Assembly: GCA_029559035.1 (NCBI GenBank)
Contig: JAKQCT010000078.1
Span: 21,998 to 85,997 of the forward strand
DNA length: 64,000 nucleotides
Origin: Acidobacteriota bacterium
GTDB taxonomy: Bacteria; Acidobacteriota; UBA4820
Direction of reading: 5' to 3'
The translations under genes were made by a program, and so were the position numbers. The first letter of the stretch is position 1. Every line of letters begins with the position of its first letter. The notes below the pieces were generated by a model. It made no database searches. It was given only the letters and a program-made list of their open reading frames with translations, and had not been told where the DNA came from. Below are positions 17,572 through 25,804 of this stretch, piece by piece.

Positions 17572-18246
17572 CTATTCCTCCGCGGCATATTCGAACAACA
17601 GCATGCATGCGACAAAAAAAAGAATATCAAAGAGAACAAGAAGCCGCAACCAGGGGCTTCCCAGAAGAGGCCCTGAAGCCATGGCAGTGCCGGTCAGCGC
17701 AGCCGCGGCCATGAAAAGAGGGACGAGCAGAGGATAAAGGACCAACGGGTAAAGAAGAGCGGAGCCCTTTTCCTTCGATAGGAGCGCAGAGATCATCGTG
17801 GCCAGCGAAGAATAACCCGCGTTAACGAGCGTGAAAACGAAGGCGAGAGGCAGGAGCGCGTTCCATACTGGCATGTTGAGCAGCGCTCCGGAAAGAAACA
17901 GCAGGAAAAAGCCCAGCGAGGTCATGAAAGCAAGGTTGGCAAGGTATTTTCCCAGGAAGATGGCACCGGAGTCCGAAACCGCCAGGAGAAGAGCTTGGAA
18001 CGTTCCGTTCTCCTCCTCCTTCCTGAAGCTGTTCCCGGTGAAAAGGCTTCCGGCAAAAAGGATTATCAGCCAGAGAAGCCCGGACCCTTCCCTCGAGAGG
18101 TCCGCGCCGGTGAGGTCGAGAGAAAAATGGAAGAGAACGATGGAAATGAACGAGAAAAAGAAAGACGCGAGAAAGCTCTCCTTACGGCGCGCCTCCTCGC
18201 GGATTTCCTTCCCGAAGACAATCAAGGCGGACCGGAGAAGCCTCAC
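17572..18246 (-). CDS. ccmB: Haem exporter membrane subunit CcmB
   Basis: 224 residues and six hydrophobic helices. The N-terminal amphipathic stretch LRSALIVFGKEIREEARRKE and the following FFFSFISIVLFHFSL are characteristic of CcmB, the permease partner of CcmA. It overlaps ccmA as ATGA and ends two bases before ccmC. Confidence 0.88.
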   Translation of the reverse strand: MRLLRSALIVFGKEIREEARRKESFLASFFFSFISIVLFHFSLDLTGADLSREGSGLLWLIILFAGSLFTGNSFRKEEENGTFQALLLAVSDSGAIFLGKYLANLAFMTSLGFFLLFLSGALLNMPVWNALLPLAFVFTLVNAGYSSLATMISALLSKEKGSALLYPLVLYPLLVPLFMAAAALTGTAMASGPLLGSPWLRLLVLFDILFFVACMLLFEYAAEE

Positions 18247-18962
18247 GGCGGGGAGCCTTCTGTTTTTTCATGATAGAGATCCATGATCTTGCCGGAGGGC
18301 GGGGCTTCACCGAAATAGCGGGTCCTGCCCCTGTCCAGGATGAGGAGATCGTCTGCAATCTCGCGCGCTTCCCGGACCTCGTGGGTTACAAGGAGAACTG
18401 CCTTGTTGAACCGCCTGAGAGAGAGCAGGAAAGAGCGGAGCGCTTCCGAACTTTCCTCGTCAAGGCCTGTGAAAGGTTCATCGAGTATCAGTAGTTCGGG
18501 GTCGGAAAGGAACAGCCTGGCGAGGGAAAGCCTCTGCTGCATTCCCCTGGACAATTCCCCGGCCAGTTTTGAACGGTGGGAAGCAAGGCCGAACTGCTCC
18601 ATGAGCCCGACGATCTTTTGCTCCCGCGCCGGTATGTCGTAAAGAGCCGCGAAAAACTCGAGGTTCTCCTCCGCGGACAGATGGTTGTATAAAAAAAGCT
18701 GATGGGAAAGGTATCCGAGGCGAGTCCGAAACTCTCCCCTTTTTTTGGCGCAAACCGGTTCCCCCTCCCAAAGGATAATGCCCGATGATGGCCTTGTAAG
18801 AAGAGCGAGTATCCTCAAGAGAGTTGATTTGCCCGCGCCGTTGGGTCCCAGAACGAGCGTGTTCCGCCCTTTTTCCGCGAAAAAGCTCACTTTCTCAAGT
18901 GCTGACGCACGTCCGTAGGACCTGCTGACTTCCCTGACTTCAAGAAAAGGAACTGCGCCCAT
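18243..18962 (-). CDS. ccmA: Haem exporter ATPase CcmA
   Basis: 239 residues of an ABC ATPase: Walker A GPNGAGKST near residue 38, signature LSRGMQQRLSLA, Walker B LLILDEPFTGLD, and the switch His in LLVTHEVREA. It powers the CcmAB(CD) complex that releases holo-CcmE. It heads the cluster; its start ATG 18962 lies about 110 bases from the oppositely oriented tRNA-Gly gene. Confidence 0.85.
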   Translation of the reverse strand: MGAVPFLEVREVSRSYGRASALEKVSFFAEKGRNTLVLGPNGAGKSTLLRILALLTRPSSGIILWEGEPVCAKKRGEFRTRLGYLSHQLFLYNHLSAEENLEFFAALYDIPAREQKIVGLMEQFGLASHRSKLAGELSRGMQQRLSLARLFLSDPELLILDEPFTGLDEESSEALRSFLLSLRRFNKAVLLVTHEVREAREIADDLLILDRGRTRYFGEAPPSGKIMDLYHEKTEGSPP

Positions 18963-19032
18963 GAATCCATTTTACAGAAGTCGGCGGCAAAATGCACCAA
19001 CGGCATGTTGATCCAGGACGCGGGTTATATCC

Positions 19033-19061
19033 TTGACCTTTTCGGTCTCATCTGCTAATAT
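19033..19061 (+). promoter_or_regulatory. Promoter of tRNA-Gly
   Basis: TTGACC (19033-19038), a 17-base spacer and TAATAT (19056-19061), 13 bases before the mature 5' end. Confidence 0.8.
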
Positions 19062-19073
19062 ACCCATTTTTGA

Positions 19074-19149
19074 GCGGGAATAGCTCAGCTGGTAGAGCAC
19101 AACCTTGCCAAGGTTGGGGTCGCGGGTTCGAATCCCGTTTCCCGCTCCA
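19074..19149 (+). tRNA. tRNA-Gly (GCC)
   Basis: 76 bases including encoded CCA. Acceptor GCGGGAA/TTCCCGC, D arm GCTC/GAGC, anticodon stem CAACC/GGTTG with loop TTGCCAA (anticodon GCC), T arm GCGGG-TTCGAAT-CCCGT. All arms pair. The last 26 bases recur twice downstream in a tandem repeat. Confidence 0.97.
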
Positions 19150-19558
19150 TTTTTTATCCCACCAAAACGAGGATGAGAAACCGCGACCGAAGGGGGTTAA
19201 CGGGGGAAGAAGCTTCCCCCGTGGTAAGTGCATCTTCGAAGTCGGGAAGGGATCTTGCAAGGGAAACCGGAAGGTTGCCCTTGCAGGAGCGGCGAGCCGC
19301 GACGGAGGGGGTTCGAATCCCGTTTCCCGCTCCATTTTTTATCCCACCAAAACGAGGATGAGAAACCGCGACCGAAGGGGGTTAACGTGGGAAGAAGCTT
19401 CCCCCGTGGTAAGTGCATCTTCGAAGTCGGGAAGGGATCTTGCAAGGGAAACCGGAAGGTTGCCCTTGCAGGAGTGGCGAGCCGCGACGGAGGGGGTTCG
19501 AATCCCGTTTCCCGCTCCATTTTTTATCCCACCAAAACGAGGATGAGAAACCGCGACC
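19124..19558 (+). repeat. 185-bp tandem repeat carrying the tRNA-Gly 3' end
   Basis: Units 19124-19308 and 19309-19493 differ at only two of 185 positions (19203 and 19299 against their copies); a third stops after 65 bases at 19558. Each begins with the last 26 bases of the tRNA (T loop to CCA), then T6. Inside, a 9-bp stem CGGGGGAAG/CTTCCCCCG (19201-19221; one mismatch in unit 2) and a hairpin TGCAAGGG...CCCTTGCA extended by AACC/GGTT with a GGAA loop (19256-19285 and 19441-19470). A transcript from the tRNA promoter would cover the whole array. The reading frames here are shadows of the repeat. Function unknown. Confidence 0.9.
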
Positions 19559-19609
19559 CGCATGAATTAATCCGAAGACGCTCTTCGCCAGGTGTGCACA
19601 TTCTTTGAC

Positions 19610-19638
19610 TTGACAAATAGTCCATCAGAGCATATTTT
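19610..19638 (+). promoter_or_regulatory. Promoter of the response regulator gene
   Basis: TTGACA (19610-19615), 17 bases, TATTTT (19633-19638), about 24 bases before the ATG. Confidence 0.65.
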
Positions 19639-19661
19639 AATTATCGAGAGAGAGGTGTGAA

Positions 19662-20045
19662 ATGTTCAGGAAAAAGGTAGTCCTGGTTATTGATGATAAC
19701 CCAGACCTACTGGACATTGTGGATGCCATCCTGTCGAACTCCGGCTACATTGTCGCCAAAGCCCAGTCCGGAGAGAATGGAATCCAGGTCGCCAAGGGCC
19801 TTCATCCGGACCTCATACTTCTCGACATCAACATGCCGAGAATGGACGGCTGGGAAGTGCTCTCGCTGCTGAAGGGGCAGGACGAGACTAGAACTGTCCC
19901 CGTCGCGATCTTTTCCGTCAGGACCGACCTGAGGGATAAGATGATGGGGTTTCAGAAAGGCGCGATCGATTATATTTCAAAACCCTTCCAGTACAACAGG
20001 CTTACAGAGAAAATAGAAAAGATACTTGAAAGAACCTCCGCTTGA
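19662..20045 (+). CDS. Stand-alone response regulator receiver domain
   Basis: 127 residues, a CheY-like domain with nothing attached. The acidic pair is in VIDDNPD, the phospho-acceptor Asp in LILLDINMP, and the conserved Lys in ISKPFQ. The usual Thr/Ser position reads FSVRTDL, which is slightly unusual. It probably relays a phosphoryl group or works in chemotaxis-like or signalling complexes; no sensor kinase is adjacent. It has its own promoter and terminator, so it is monocistronic. Confidence 0.9.
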   Translation: MFRKKVVLVIDDNPDLLDIVDAILSNSGYIVAKAQSGENGIQVAKGLHPDLILLDINMPRMDGWEVLSLLKGQDETRTVPVAIFSVRTDLRDKMMGFQKGAIDYISKPFQYNRLTEKIEKILERTSA

Positions 20046-20081
20046 TATTTTTCTGGAGGACCGGATGACCCTGAAAGAAGA

Positions 20082-20105
20082 GCGCCTCGCCGAGGCGCAG
20101 TTTTT
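20082..20105 (+). terminator. Terminator of the response regulator gene
   Basis: GCGCCTC/GAGGCGC stem (20082-20098) with a GCC loop, followed by AG and T5. Confidence 0.8.
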
Positions 20106-20186
20106 ATGTTCGCGGGTCTTCGGCGAGATTTTTTTATCCCATGATCCTGGAAGTTGCCGGACTCACGAAATCGGAAACTGCGGCTG

Positions 20187-21434
20187 ATGGGGAAGCAAAA
20201 GTTCTGGCGGCTGTTTTTGTTTATAAAGATCTGCGCCTCGGCGGCGATATTCTATGTCCTGGTCTATTTTCTGTTGGATCTCGGGCTCGCGGCCGCACTT
20301 TCTTTGATGGAAAGGCAGTACGAGGGTGACCTGGCAGGTTTTAATGCGGCATCCGGCGGAAGCGCAAGGCGTTCGGACATTAGTTCGACCATGGCGCTGG
20401 AGCACGCCGTCAGGAGATCAGGATTCACTCTCAGGAGCATGGAACCTGTTGAAAAGGGAGGGGGGCTGGACAGCTTTTCGAGCCTGACCCACCAGTTCCT
20501 GGAATCGATCCTTGAGACTCCGGACGACAGGGTCGAGCCGCCCGAGGAGAGGCTGATGGAGTATATGCGGCTCATGGAGGACAACGCCCTTGCCATAAGG
20601 GGAGCATTGCTTGCGGGCACCGATCCGGTGTGGACAGGGGACGACACGGGCGAGATCGACCAGCTCAAAGTAAGCAGGATAGGGGAATGGCTGGCGGCGG
20701 AATCGTTGAGGGCCGCCGGAGAGGGAAGGATCCAGGATTCGGCACTTTTCGCCGAGGCGCTGAACAGGCTGAGCCTCAGCCTCCTCGGAGAAAGGACGCA
20801 GAACTGCTGGCTGACGGCGGTTTCCCTGGGACAAACCTACGCAGGCGTGGCCAGGAAGATAGGCGGAAAACATCCGGGGATCATGCCTCCCGAAATATCG
20901 CCGTACGAGGAATCCCTCCGGGGGACCATATTGACGCGCATGGAACGGCTTATCCGGGGAACCAGAAAGATGGAGAAGATCCATCATTACAGGATCCATC
21001 GCAGGGAATTGATCGTCTGGAGGACTTACGGAAGACTGTGGTACAGGTATTCCCTCATGAGGGAGATAAAGGCCAGGCACAGGGACTATCTTGATTCGCT
21101 GGATTTCCTCTCGTGCGAGAAGATATCACCGGTCAGGACGGGGAATATGAGAAAGAGCGTCTGGATGACCAACGGCGGGGAATTCCGGATAGAGGATATG
21201 AGATACAGGCTTCAAAAACTTGCGTTCTCCTTTGAATTCACCAGATGGGTAATGTCGGGAAAAAGTTTCCCTGAAGAAGGCCTGCTCGGATGCCCCCGGG
21301 TGCGGGCGCGCGCGAAGGAGAAAGACGGCAGAAGGACTATCAGTTTCGACACGCCTTTCGGGACCAAAAAGAGGGACGGGGTGATAGACCTGCCGACAAG
21401 CTTCACCTATCCTGAGAAATTGCCTGACGAATGA
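20187..21434 (+). CDS. Membrane-anchored protein of unknown function
   Basis: About 415 residues; not recognised. A basic N-terminus (MGKQKFWRLF) is followed by one membrane helix (CASAAIFYVLVYFLLDLGLAAALSL), the rest being soluble, mostly helical and Arg-rich, so probably exposed on the outer face of the inner membrane. No catalytic motif is seen. ATG 20187 is chosen because the basic residues sit just before the helix; TTG 20154 is also possible. It lies between a terminator and a convergent secreted-protein gene. Confidence 0.6.
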   Translation: MGKQKFWRLFLFIKICASAAIFYVLVYFLLDLGLAAALSLMERQYEGDLAGFNAASGGSARRSDISSTMALEHAVRRSGFTLRSMEPVEKGGGLDSFSSLTHQFLESILETPDDRVEPPEERLMEYMRLMEDNALAIRGALLAGTDPVWTGDDTGEIDQLKVSRIGEWLAAESLRAAGEGRIQDSALFAEALNRLSLSLLGERTQNCWLTAVSLGQTYAGVARKIGGKHPGIMPPEISPYEESLRGTILTRMERLIRGTRKMEKIHHYRIHRRELIVWRTYGRLWYRYSLMREIKARHRDYLDSLDFLSCEKISPVRTGNMRKSVWMTNGGEFRIEDMRYRLQKLAFSFEFTRWVMSGKSFPEEGLLGCPRVRARAKEKDGRRTISFDTPFGTKKRDGVIDLPTSFTYPEKLPDE

Positions 21435-21464
21435 CCTGAAAACACGTTCCCTCAGGAATCTGGA

Positions 21465-21869
21465 TCAAAGAGCTTCGTTCGAGATTGAGACCTCGGCTCC
21501 CACATGGAACAGTTCGCTCACGGTGACGGGCTCGTTCGAGTTTGGGACCGGGATCTTCTTCTCAAGAAGGCTGTTGTCGATCGCCACCAACACGTTGCCG
21601 TTCTCTTGTATCGTGAGGACCCTTCCTATCCCGGGGCGGAACTGCGCAGTCCCGACCGAATAGATCAGCCTCACCGACATTCCCGGTTTCACCTTGCTGG
21701 AAGGATCTTTCGTGATGGATGATGACTCCATCCTGACGGTGGCTGTGGTGATCTGGTCCTTTTTTTCAATGGAAGTTATCCTGCCCTGCATGGCGGGGTC
21801 ACCCCCTATTCCGGCGAACAGAGGGACAAAGAGAAAAATGCAGACGAGGCAAAAAGCGGAGTTTTTCAT
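21465..21869 (-). CDS. Small secreted protein of unknown function
   Basis: 134 residues with a signal peptide (FCLVCIFLFVPLFAGIGG). The mature part is beta-rich (GRITSIEKKDQITTATVRM, GMSVRLIYSV, NGNVLVAIDN) and resembles small OB/SH3-like barrels, without a family I can name. It sits directly downstream of trxB on the same strand (18 bases from the start of this gene to the trxB stop), so it may be cotranscribed. Confidence 0.6.
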   Translation of the reverse strand: MKNSAFCLVCIFLFVPLFAGIGGDPAMQGRITSIEKKDQITTATVRMESSSITKDPSSKVKPGMSVRLIYSVGTAQFRPGIGRVLTIQENGNVLVAIDNSLLEKKIPVPNSNEPVTVSELFHVGAEVSISNEAL

Positions 21870-21887
21870 TTTATCCTCCCGCGGCCA

Positions 21888-22829
21888 TTATAAGCCTTTT
21901 TCGCAAAGCCATCTTTCGCATTCAAGGGCTGCCATGCATCCCGAGCCCGCCGCCGTGACGGCCTGCCTGAAATGCCTGTCCTGGACGTCGCCCGCCGCGA
22001 AGAGCCCGTCCACGCTCGTTCTCGTGGAACCGGGCGCGGTCACGACGTAACCTTCGTCATCCATTTCCACCAGGCCTTTCAGGAACCCAGTATTCGGCTG
22101 ATGCCCTATAGCGTAGAAAAGCCCCCTTGCTTCGAGCCTGGTCCTTTCTCCGGTAGCGACGTTCCTGACGATGACGCCCTGAAGCGAACTGTCGCCCTCC
22201 GCGTCTTCGAGGACGCTGTTCCAGACGACCCTTATCTTGGGACTTTGAAGCACTCTCTCCTGCATGGCTTTCGACGCCCTGAAGGCGTCTCTTCTGTGCA
22301 CGAGGAAAACCTCCGAGGCGAAATGGGTGAGATACATCGCCTCTTCCATGGCCGTGTCGCCTCCCCCCACGACCACCAGCTTCTGGTTCCTGAAGACGGG
22401 CAGGCCTCCGTCGCAGACCGCGCAAGCGGATATCCCCCTGTTCCAGAGCTTCGGTTCTGACGGGAGGCCGAGTTTTTTGGCCGTTGCGCCCGTGGCGATA
22501 ACGACGCTGTGAGCTTCAACGCTGGTAGCGCTTCCCCGGATCACGAAGGGGCGGACTGAAAGGTCTATCCCGGTGATGTCCTCCGAGATCAGCCTCGTGC
22601 CGAACTTCTCCGCCTGTTTCCTCATCCGCGACATCAGCTCGGGCCCGTCAATCCCCTCCGGGAAACCGGGGAAATTCTCGATCTCCGTAGTGGTCATGAG
22701 CTGTCCCCCGGCGACTCCCCCGTCTATGAATCCTTCGAAACATACAGGTGCCAGGGAGGCCCGCGACAGGTAGATCGCCGAAGTCAGCCCGGCGGGGCCC
22801 GATCCGATAATGACGGTTTTTTCTGTCAA
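21888..22829 (-). CDS. trxB: Thioredoxin reductase
   Basis: 313 residues, normal length. FAD motif GSGPAGLTSA at the N-terminus, redox pair CAVCDG near 135, NADPH motif VVGGGDTAMEEA, and the C-terminal LFAAGDVQD. Transfers electrons from NADPH to thioredoxin in the cytoplasm. TTG 22829 follows GGAAGGAG at a good distance and begins TEKTVIIGSG; no ATG fits. The M32 peptidase gene upstream ends 14 bases before it. Confidence 0.93.
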   Translation of the reverse strand: MTEKTVIIGSGPAGLTSAIYLSRASLAPVCFEGFIDGGVAGGQLMTTTEIENFPGFPEGIDGPELMSRMRKQAEKFGTRLISEDITGIDLSVRPFVIRGSATSVEAHSVVIATGATAKKLGLPSEPKLWNRGISACAVCDGGLPVFRNQKLVVVGGGDTAMEEAMYLTHFASEVFLVHRRDAFRASKAMQERVLQSPKIRVVWNSVLEDAEGDSSLQGVIVRNVATGERTRLEARGLFYAIGHQPNTGFLKGLVEMDDEGYVVTAPGSTRTSVDGLFAAGDVQDRHFRQAVTAAGSGCMAALECERWLCEKGL

Positions 22830-22842
22830 GGCGCTCTCCTTC

Positions 22843-24324
22843 CTATGCGAACAGGGGGTCGTACTTGCACGAGAGGTATTCGAGGAACGGCTCCGCGGAT
22901 GGCGGGCTGCCGGTTATCATCCTGATGAGGTCCCTCGGAGGGAACAGTTTTCCGTGACGGTGGACCTTTTCCCTCATGTAGTTCTTCACTTCCGTCAGCC
23001 TGCCGGCCGAGATCAGCTCGTCCAGGCCGCCAAGCTCCTTTTGCATGGCTCTTGCGATCTGCGCCGAATAAAGGTTGCCCAGCGAATATGTCGGGAAGTA
23101 GCCTATCAGACCGACAGACCAGTGGACGTCCTGCATAACTCCAAGATTGTGGGAAGGAGGCTCGATCCCGAAAAGGTCCGAGAACTTCGCGTTCCATATC
23201 TCGGGCAGGTCCGCCGTCCTGATCTCTCCGCGGATGAGACCCTTTTCGATCTCGTAACGAAGTATGATGTGGAGGTTGTAAGTCACCTCGTCGGCTTCGA
23301 CCCTTATGAATGAAGCTCTCACCGAATTGACCGCCCGGTAGAAGTCCTCCGCCGTAGTCCCCGCGAATGCTCCTCCCGTCTCGGAAAGGATCATTGGGTG
23401 GTATTTCCCCCAGAACGCCCTCGACCTTCCGATCAGGTTCTCCCAAAAACGGGATTGTGATTCGTGGATCCCGAGCGAGCACGCCTGTCCGGCAGGGTCC
23501 CTGAAATGCTCCGGATCGAGGCCCTGCTCGTAAAGCGCGTGGCCGCCTTCGTGAAGGACCCCGAAGAGCGAAGTCGGAAGAAAGTCTTCCCTGTATCTGG
23601 TGGTCAGTCTCACGTCGTTCATCGTTCCCGAAGTGAAAGGATGCGCGGAGACGTCAAGCCTCCCCGCTTCCATGTCCAAACCCATCTCGGCCAGGAAGAA
23701 CCGCCCGATCTTTTCCTGGATGTCGCGGGGGACGGTCCCCCCGAGCACCTTGTCCGCGTCCGAGCCGGTGCGGGAGTATTTTTTCACCATTTCCCTGATT
23801 CTTTGCTTGAGGCTCTCGAACAGGGGGTCGAGTTCCCTGACGGTCATTCCCAGCTCGTAATCGTCGAGAAGAAAATCGTACGGCTCCTCGGGATTCCCAA
23901 GGGCCGCGATCTCCCTGGTTATCGATATCACCCTATCCAGGCTTGGGAGAAATGCCTGGAAATCCGAGGCCGGCTTCGCTTTTTCCCAGGCTGACTGCGC
24001 CATCGCGCAGGCCCTGCTCTTTTCGGCGATGAGCGCCGACGGTATTTTTCTCTGGCGGTCGAAGAACCTTTTCGCTTCGCGGAGGTTGGCCCTGTCCCAA
24101 TCGTCATCCGCCCCGGATTCGAACTCACGGATCACTTCTTCCATTGAAGGCGAGGTCATTTTTTCGTGGGCGATCTTGGCGAGGACGGACAGGGAGCCGG
24201 CCCTCTGGTCGTTGCCCTTGACGGGCATCATCACCTGCTGGTCCCATTCGAGGACCTGCTGGGCTTCCATGAGGTTGTGGATCTCCCGGTACGCTTTATA
24301 GAAATTTTCCTTCCTGTTGTTCAC
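22843..24324 (-). CDS. M32 family carboxypeptidase (Taq type)
   Basis: 493 residues, the usual length for thermostable carboxypeptidase 1. The zinc site is HEGGH within LHEGGHALYEQG, and the third ligand is the Glu in GIHESQSRFWEN. It removes C-terminal residues from peptides with broad specificity, in the cytoplasm. GTG 24324 has AAAGGAGG seven bases upstream; the TTG at 24342 is within the site itself. It precedes trxB by 14 bases. Confidence 0.93.
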   Translation of the reverse strand: MNNRKENFYKAYREIHNLMEAQQVLEWDQQVMMPVKGNDQRAGSLSVLAKIAHEKMTSPSMEEVIREFESGADDDWDRANLREAKRFFDRQRKIPSALIAEKSRACAMAQSAWEKAKPASDFQAFLPSLDRVISITREIAALGNPEEPYDFLLDDYELGMTVRELDPLFESLKQRIREMVKKYSRTGSDADKVLGGTVPRDIQEKIGRFFLAEMGLDMEAGRLDVSAHPFTSGTMNDVRLTTRYREDFLPTSLFGVLHEGGHALYEQGLDPEHFRDPAGQACSLGIHESQSRFWENLIGRSRAFWGKYHPMILSETGGAFAGTTAEDFYRAVNSVRASFIRVEADEVTYNLHIILRYEIEKGLIRGEIRTADLPEIWNAKFSDLFGIEPPSHNLGVMQDVHWSVGLIGYFPTYSLGNLYSAQIARAMQKELGGLDELISAGRLTEVKNYMREKVHRHGKLFPPRDLIRMITGSPPSAEPFLEYLSCKYDPLFA

Positions 24325-24397
24325 TTTCCCCTCCTTTGTCAAGCACTATAATTTAGCACATCCGGCGGCGGGAACCAATACCGTTGGGAGGGGCAGG

Positions 24398-24474
<77 letters not shown>

Positions 24475-24483
24475 AAGAGAGGG

Positions 24484-24560
24484 TGGGGTGAGTAACGGGG
24501 ATCGAACCCGCGACGGCCGGATCCACAGTCCGGAGCTCTACCAGCTGAGCTATACTCACC
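24484..24560 (-). tRNA. tRNA-His (GTG)
   Basis: 77 bases with the extra G-1 opposite C73, typical for His, and CCA encoded. Anticodon loop CTGTGGA (anticodon GTG) on stem CCGGA/TCCGG; T arm GCGGG-TTCGATC-CCCGT. Confidence 0.95.
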
Positions 24561-24589
24561 AAATTGGGGCATCGCCCCGCAACCATAAT

Positions 24590-24618
24590 AAATTACCTTT
24601 ATTTTTCAAAATGGTCAA
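24590..24618 (-). promoter_or_regulatory. Promoter of the tRNA-His/tRNA-Arg pair
   Basis: Minus-strand TTGACC (24613-24618), 17 bases, TAATTT (24590-24595), then a GC-rich discriminator region before the tRNA-His 5' end at 24560. Confidence 0.7.
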
Positions 24619-25606
24619 GCGGCACCGCACGGGCGATCGCTCGGCTTTTGGCAGGGCGAAGCGACAGGGCGGCGTTCCGGAAAGGAGTGCGGACCATCGG
24701 ATCCTCAAGCGAAAAGCGTTCCGGGAAGGAAAAATTCGTCGATCGACGAGCCGAGCCTTGCCTGGCGGGACAAACCGTTCCTTCGTCTTCACACGTTGCT
24801 CGTTTCTGGCCTCCCGAACCTTGATGCCGTGTGCGCGGAAGATTCCTTCGAGAAACTGCACGGCACTTTCCGAGGATATGGCCCCGAGCTTCCCGGAATC
24901 CTATGGGACGAGAGAAGGTCCTCAAGCGAGGCGAAGCAGTCTGCTCCGTAGAATCCAAAAGGACTGCAACCCGGACCGGAAATTACCACGGCGGAGCTTC
25001 ATTGTCTGAGAGGAGGTAAAACATTGCAGCCTGAGTGGCGGACGTTTCTCTCCAGCGGGGCTTCAGAAATCTGGGCCGCTAGAAGTTGATGACAATCGCC
25101 GGACCACGACAAAATATGACCAGAAATTGACAATAATTGGCGGCGAATCTGCCGGGCCTCTTGATCGCTTCCTTGATTATCCAGATGCAGGTGAAGACCA
25201 GGAAGAGCGTTTTGAAGAGCGTGACTAGTTTTCGATCTTTTAGTGCCCGTTGGGGTGTTCCGGTTCGAGTGGCTTGGCAGCCTCCTTTACCGCGAACAGG
25301 GTTTGAATCGTTGCCGGAAGGTCCAGCGCCGGATGTCCCGGTTCCGAAATGATACCCGAGGCTGCATGTTTAGAAACCTACCACGGCTTTTCCCCCTATC
25401 AAGATGATTGCGGCCGCGAGGGAGACCGGCGCCGCTCTCTTTTTCTTGTTGCAGGGGGATCCCGTGGATATCAGCAGTGTTACTAAAAGTTACGGACATT
25501 CGAAGGTTAACGGGAACGGCTGACGCTTCGCATCGGGATAACTCCTGATAAACATTGCGAAAGGGAACAGGCACGGATTTTGCAATGTTTCCAACGAGAG
25601 GATAGT
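24619..25606 (+). other. Gene-free kilobase
   Basis: No frame on either strand has a ribosome site, a start and recognisable content. Several 60-170 codon frames overlap on both strands with Arg/Pro/Ser-rich translations, as expected for non-coding GC-rich DNA. The segment 25090-25140 is locally AT-rich with two similar stretches (TTGATGACAATCGCCGG and TTGACAATAATTGGCGG), perhaps remains of a mobile element. It lies behind a tRNA pair, a common insertion site, but no integrase or att duplication is visible. Confidence 0.4.
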
Positions 25607-25795
25607 ATGGCGGACAAATGCCCGGTATGCGGCGAAAACTCGAGAGAGGCCCCCGGCGCTATAGATTTTTCGCAGGGCGAGAAGAAACTCCGTTTCTGCA
25701 GCCTCACCTGCCTGAGGATCTTCCAGCAGTTCCCGGAGGTTTATCTGTCCGAGAACATTGACGAAGTAGACATCCTGGAAGACAGCCGGGCATGA
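25607..25795 (+). CDS. Small TRASH/YHS-like zinc protein
   Basis: 62 residues: CPVCG at 5-9 and FCSLTC near 35-40, followed by FQQFPEVYLS, the arrangement of TRASH/YHS metal-binding modules that coordinate a metal with four cysteines. ATG 25607 has GAGAGG upstream. It ends ten bases before the convergent Asd-like gene. Function unknown; possibly a metal sensor or chaperone. Confidence 0.6.
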   Translation: MADKCPVCGENSREAPGAIDFSQGEKKLRFCSLTCLRIFQQFPEVYLSENIDEVDILEDSRA

Positions 25796-25804
25796 CCGAT
25801 AGTA

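Noticed and set aside
19070..19608. Several 60-158 codon frames across the tRNA-Gly repeat array
   Set aside because: They follow the repeat in every frame, include the tRNA itself, and have no ribosome site; they are the usual false proteins of tRNA-tail repeats.
24556..25009. Overlapping frames on both strands behind the tRNA pair, considered as transposase remains
   Set aside because: No motif of any transposase or integrase family can be recognised, and no frame continues through the segment.
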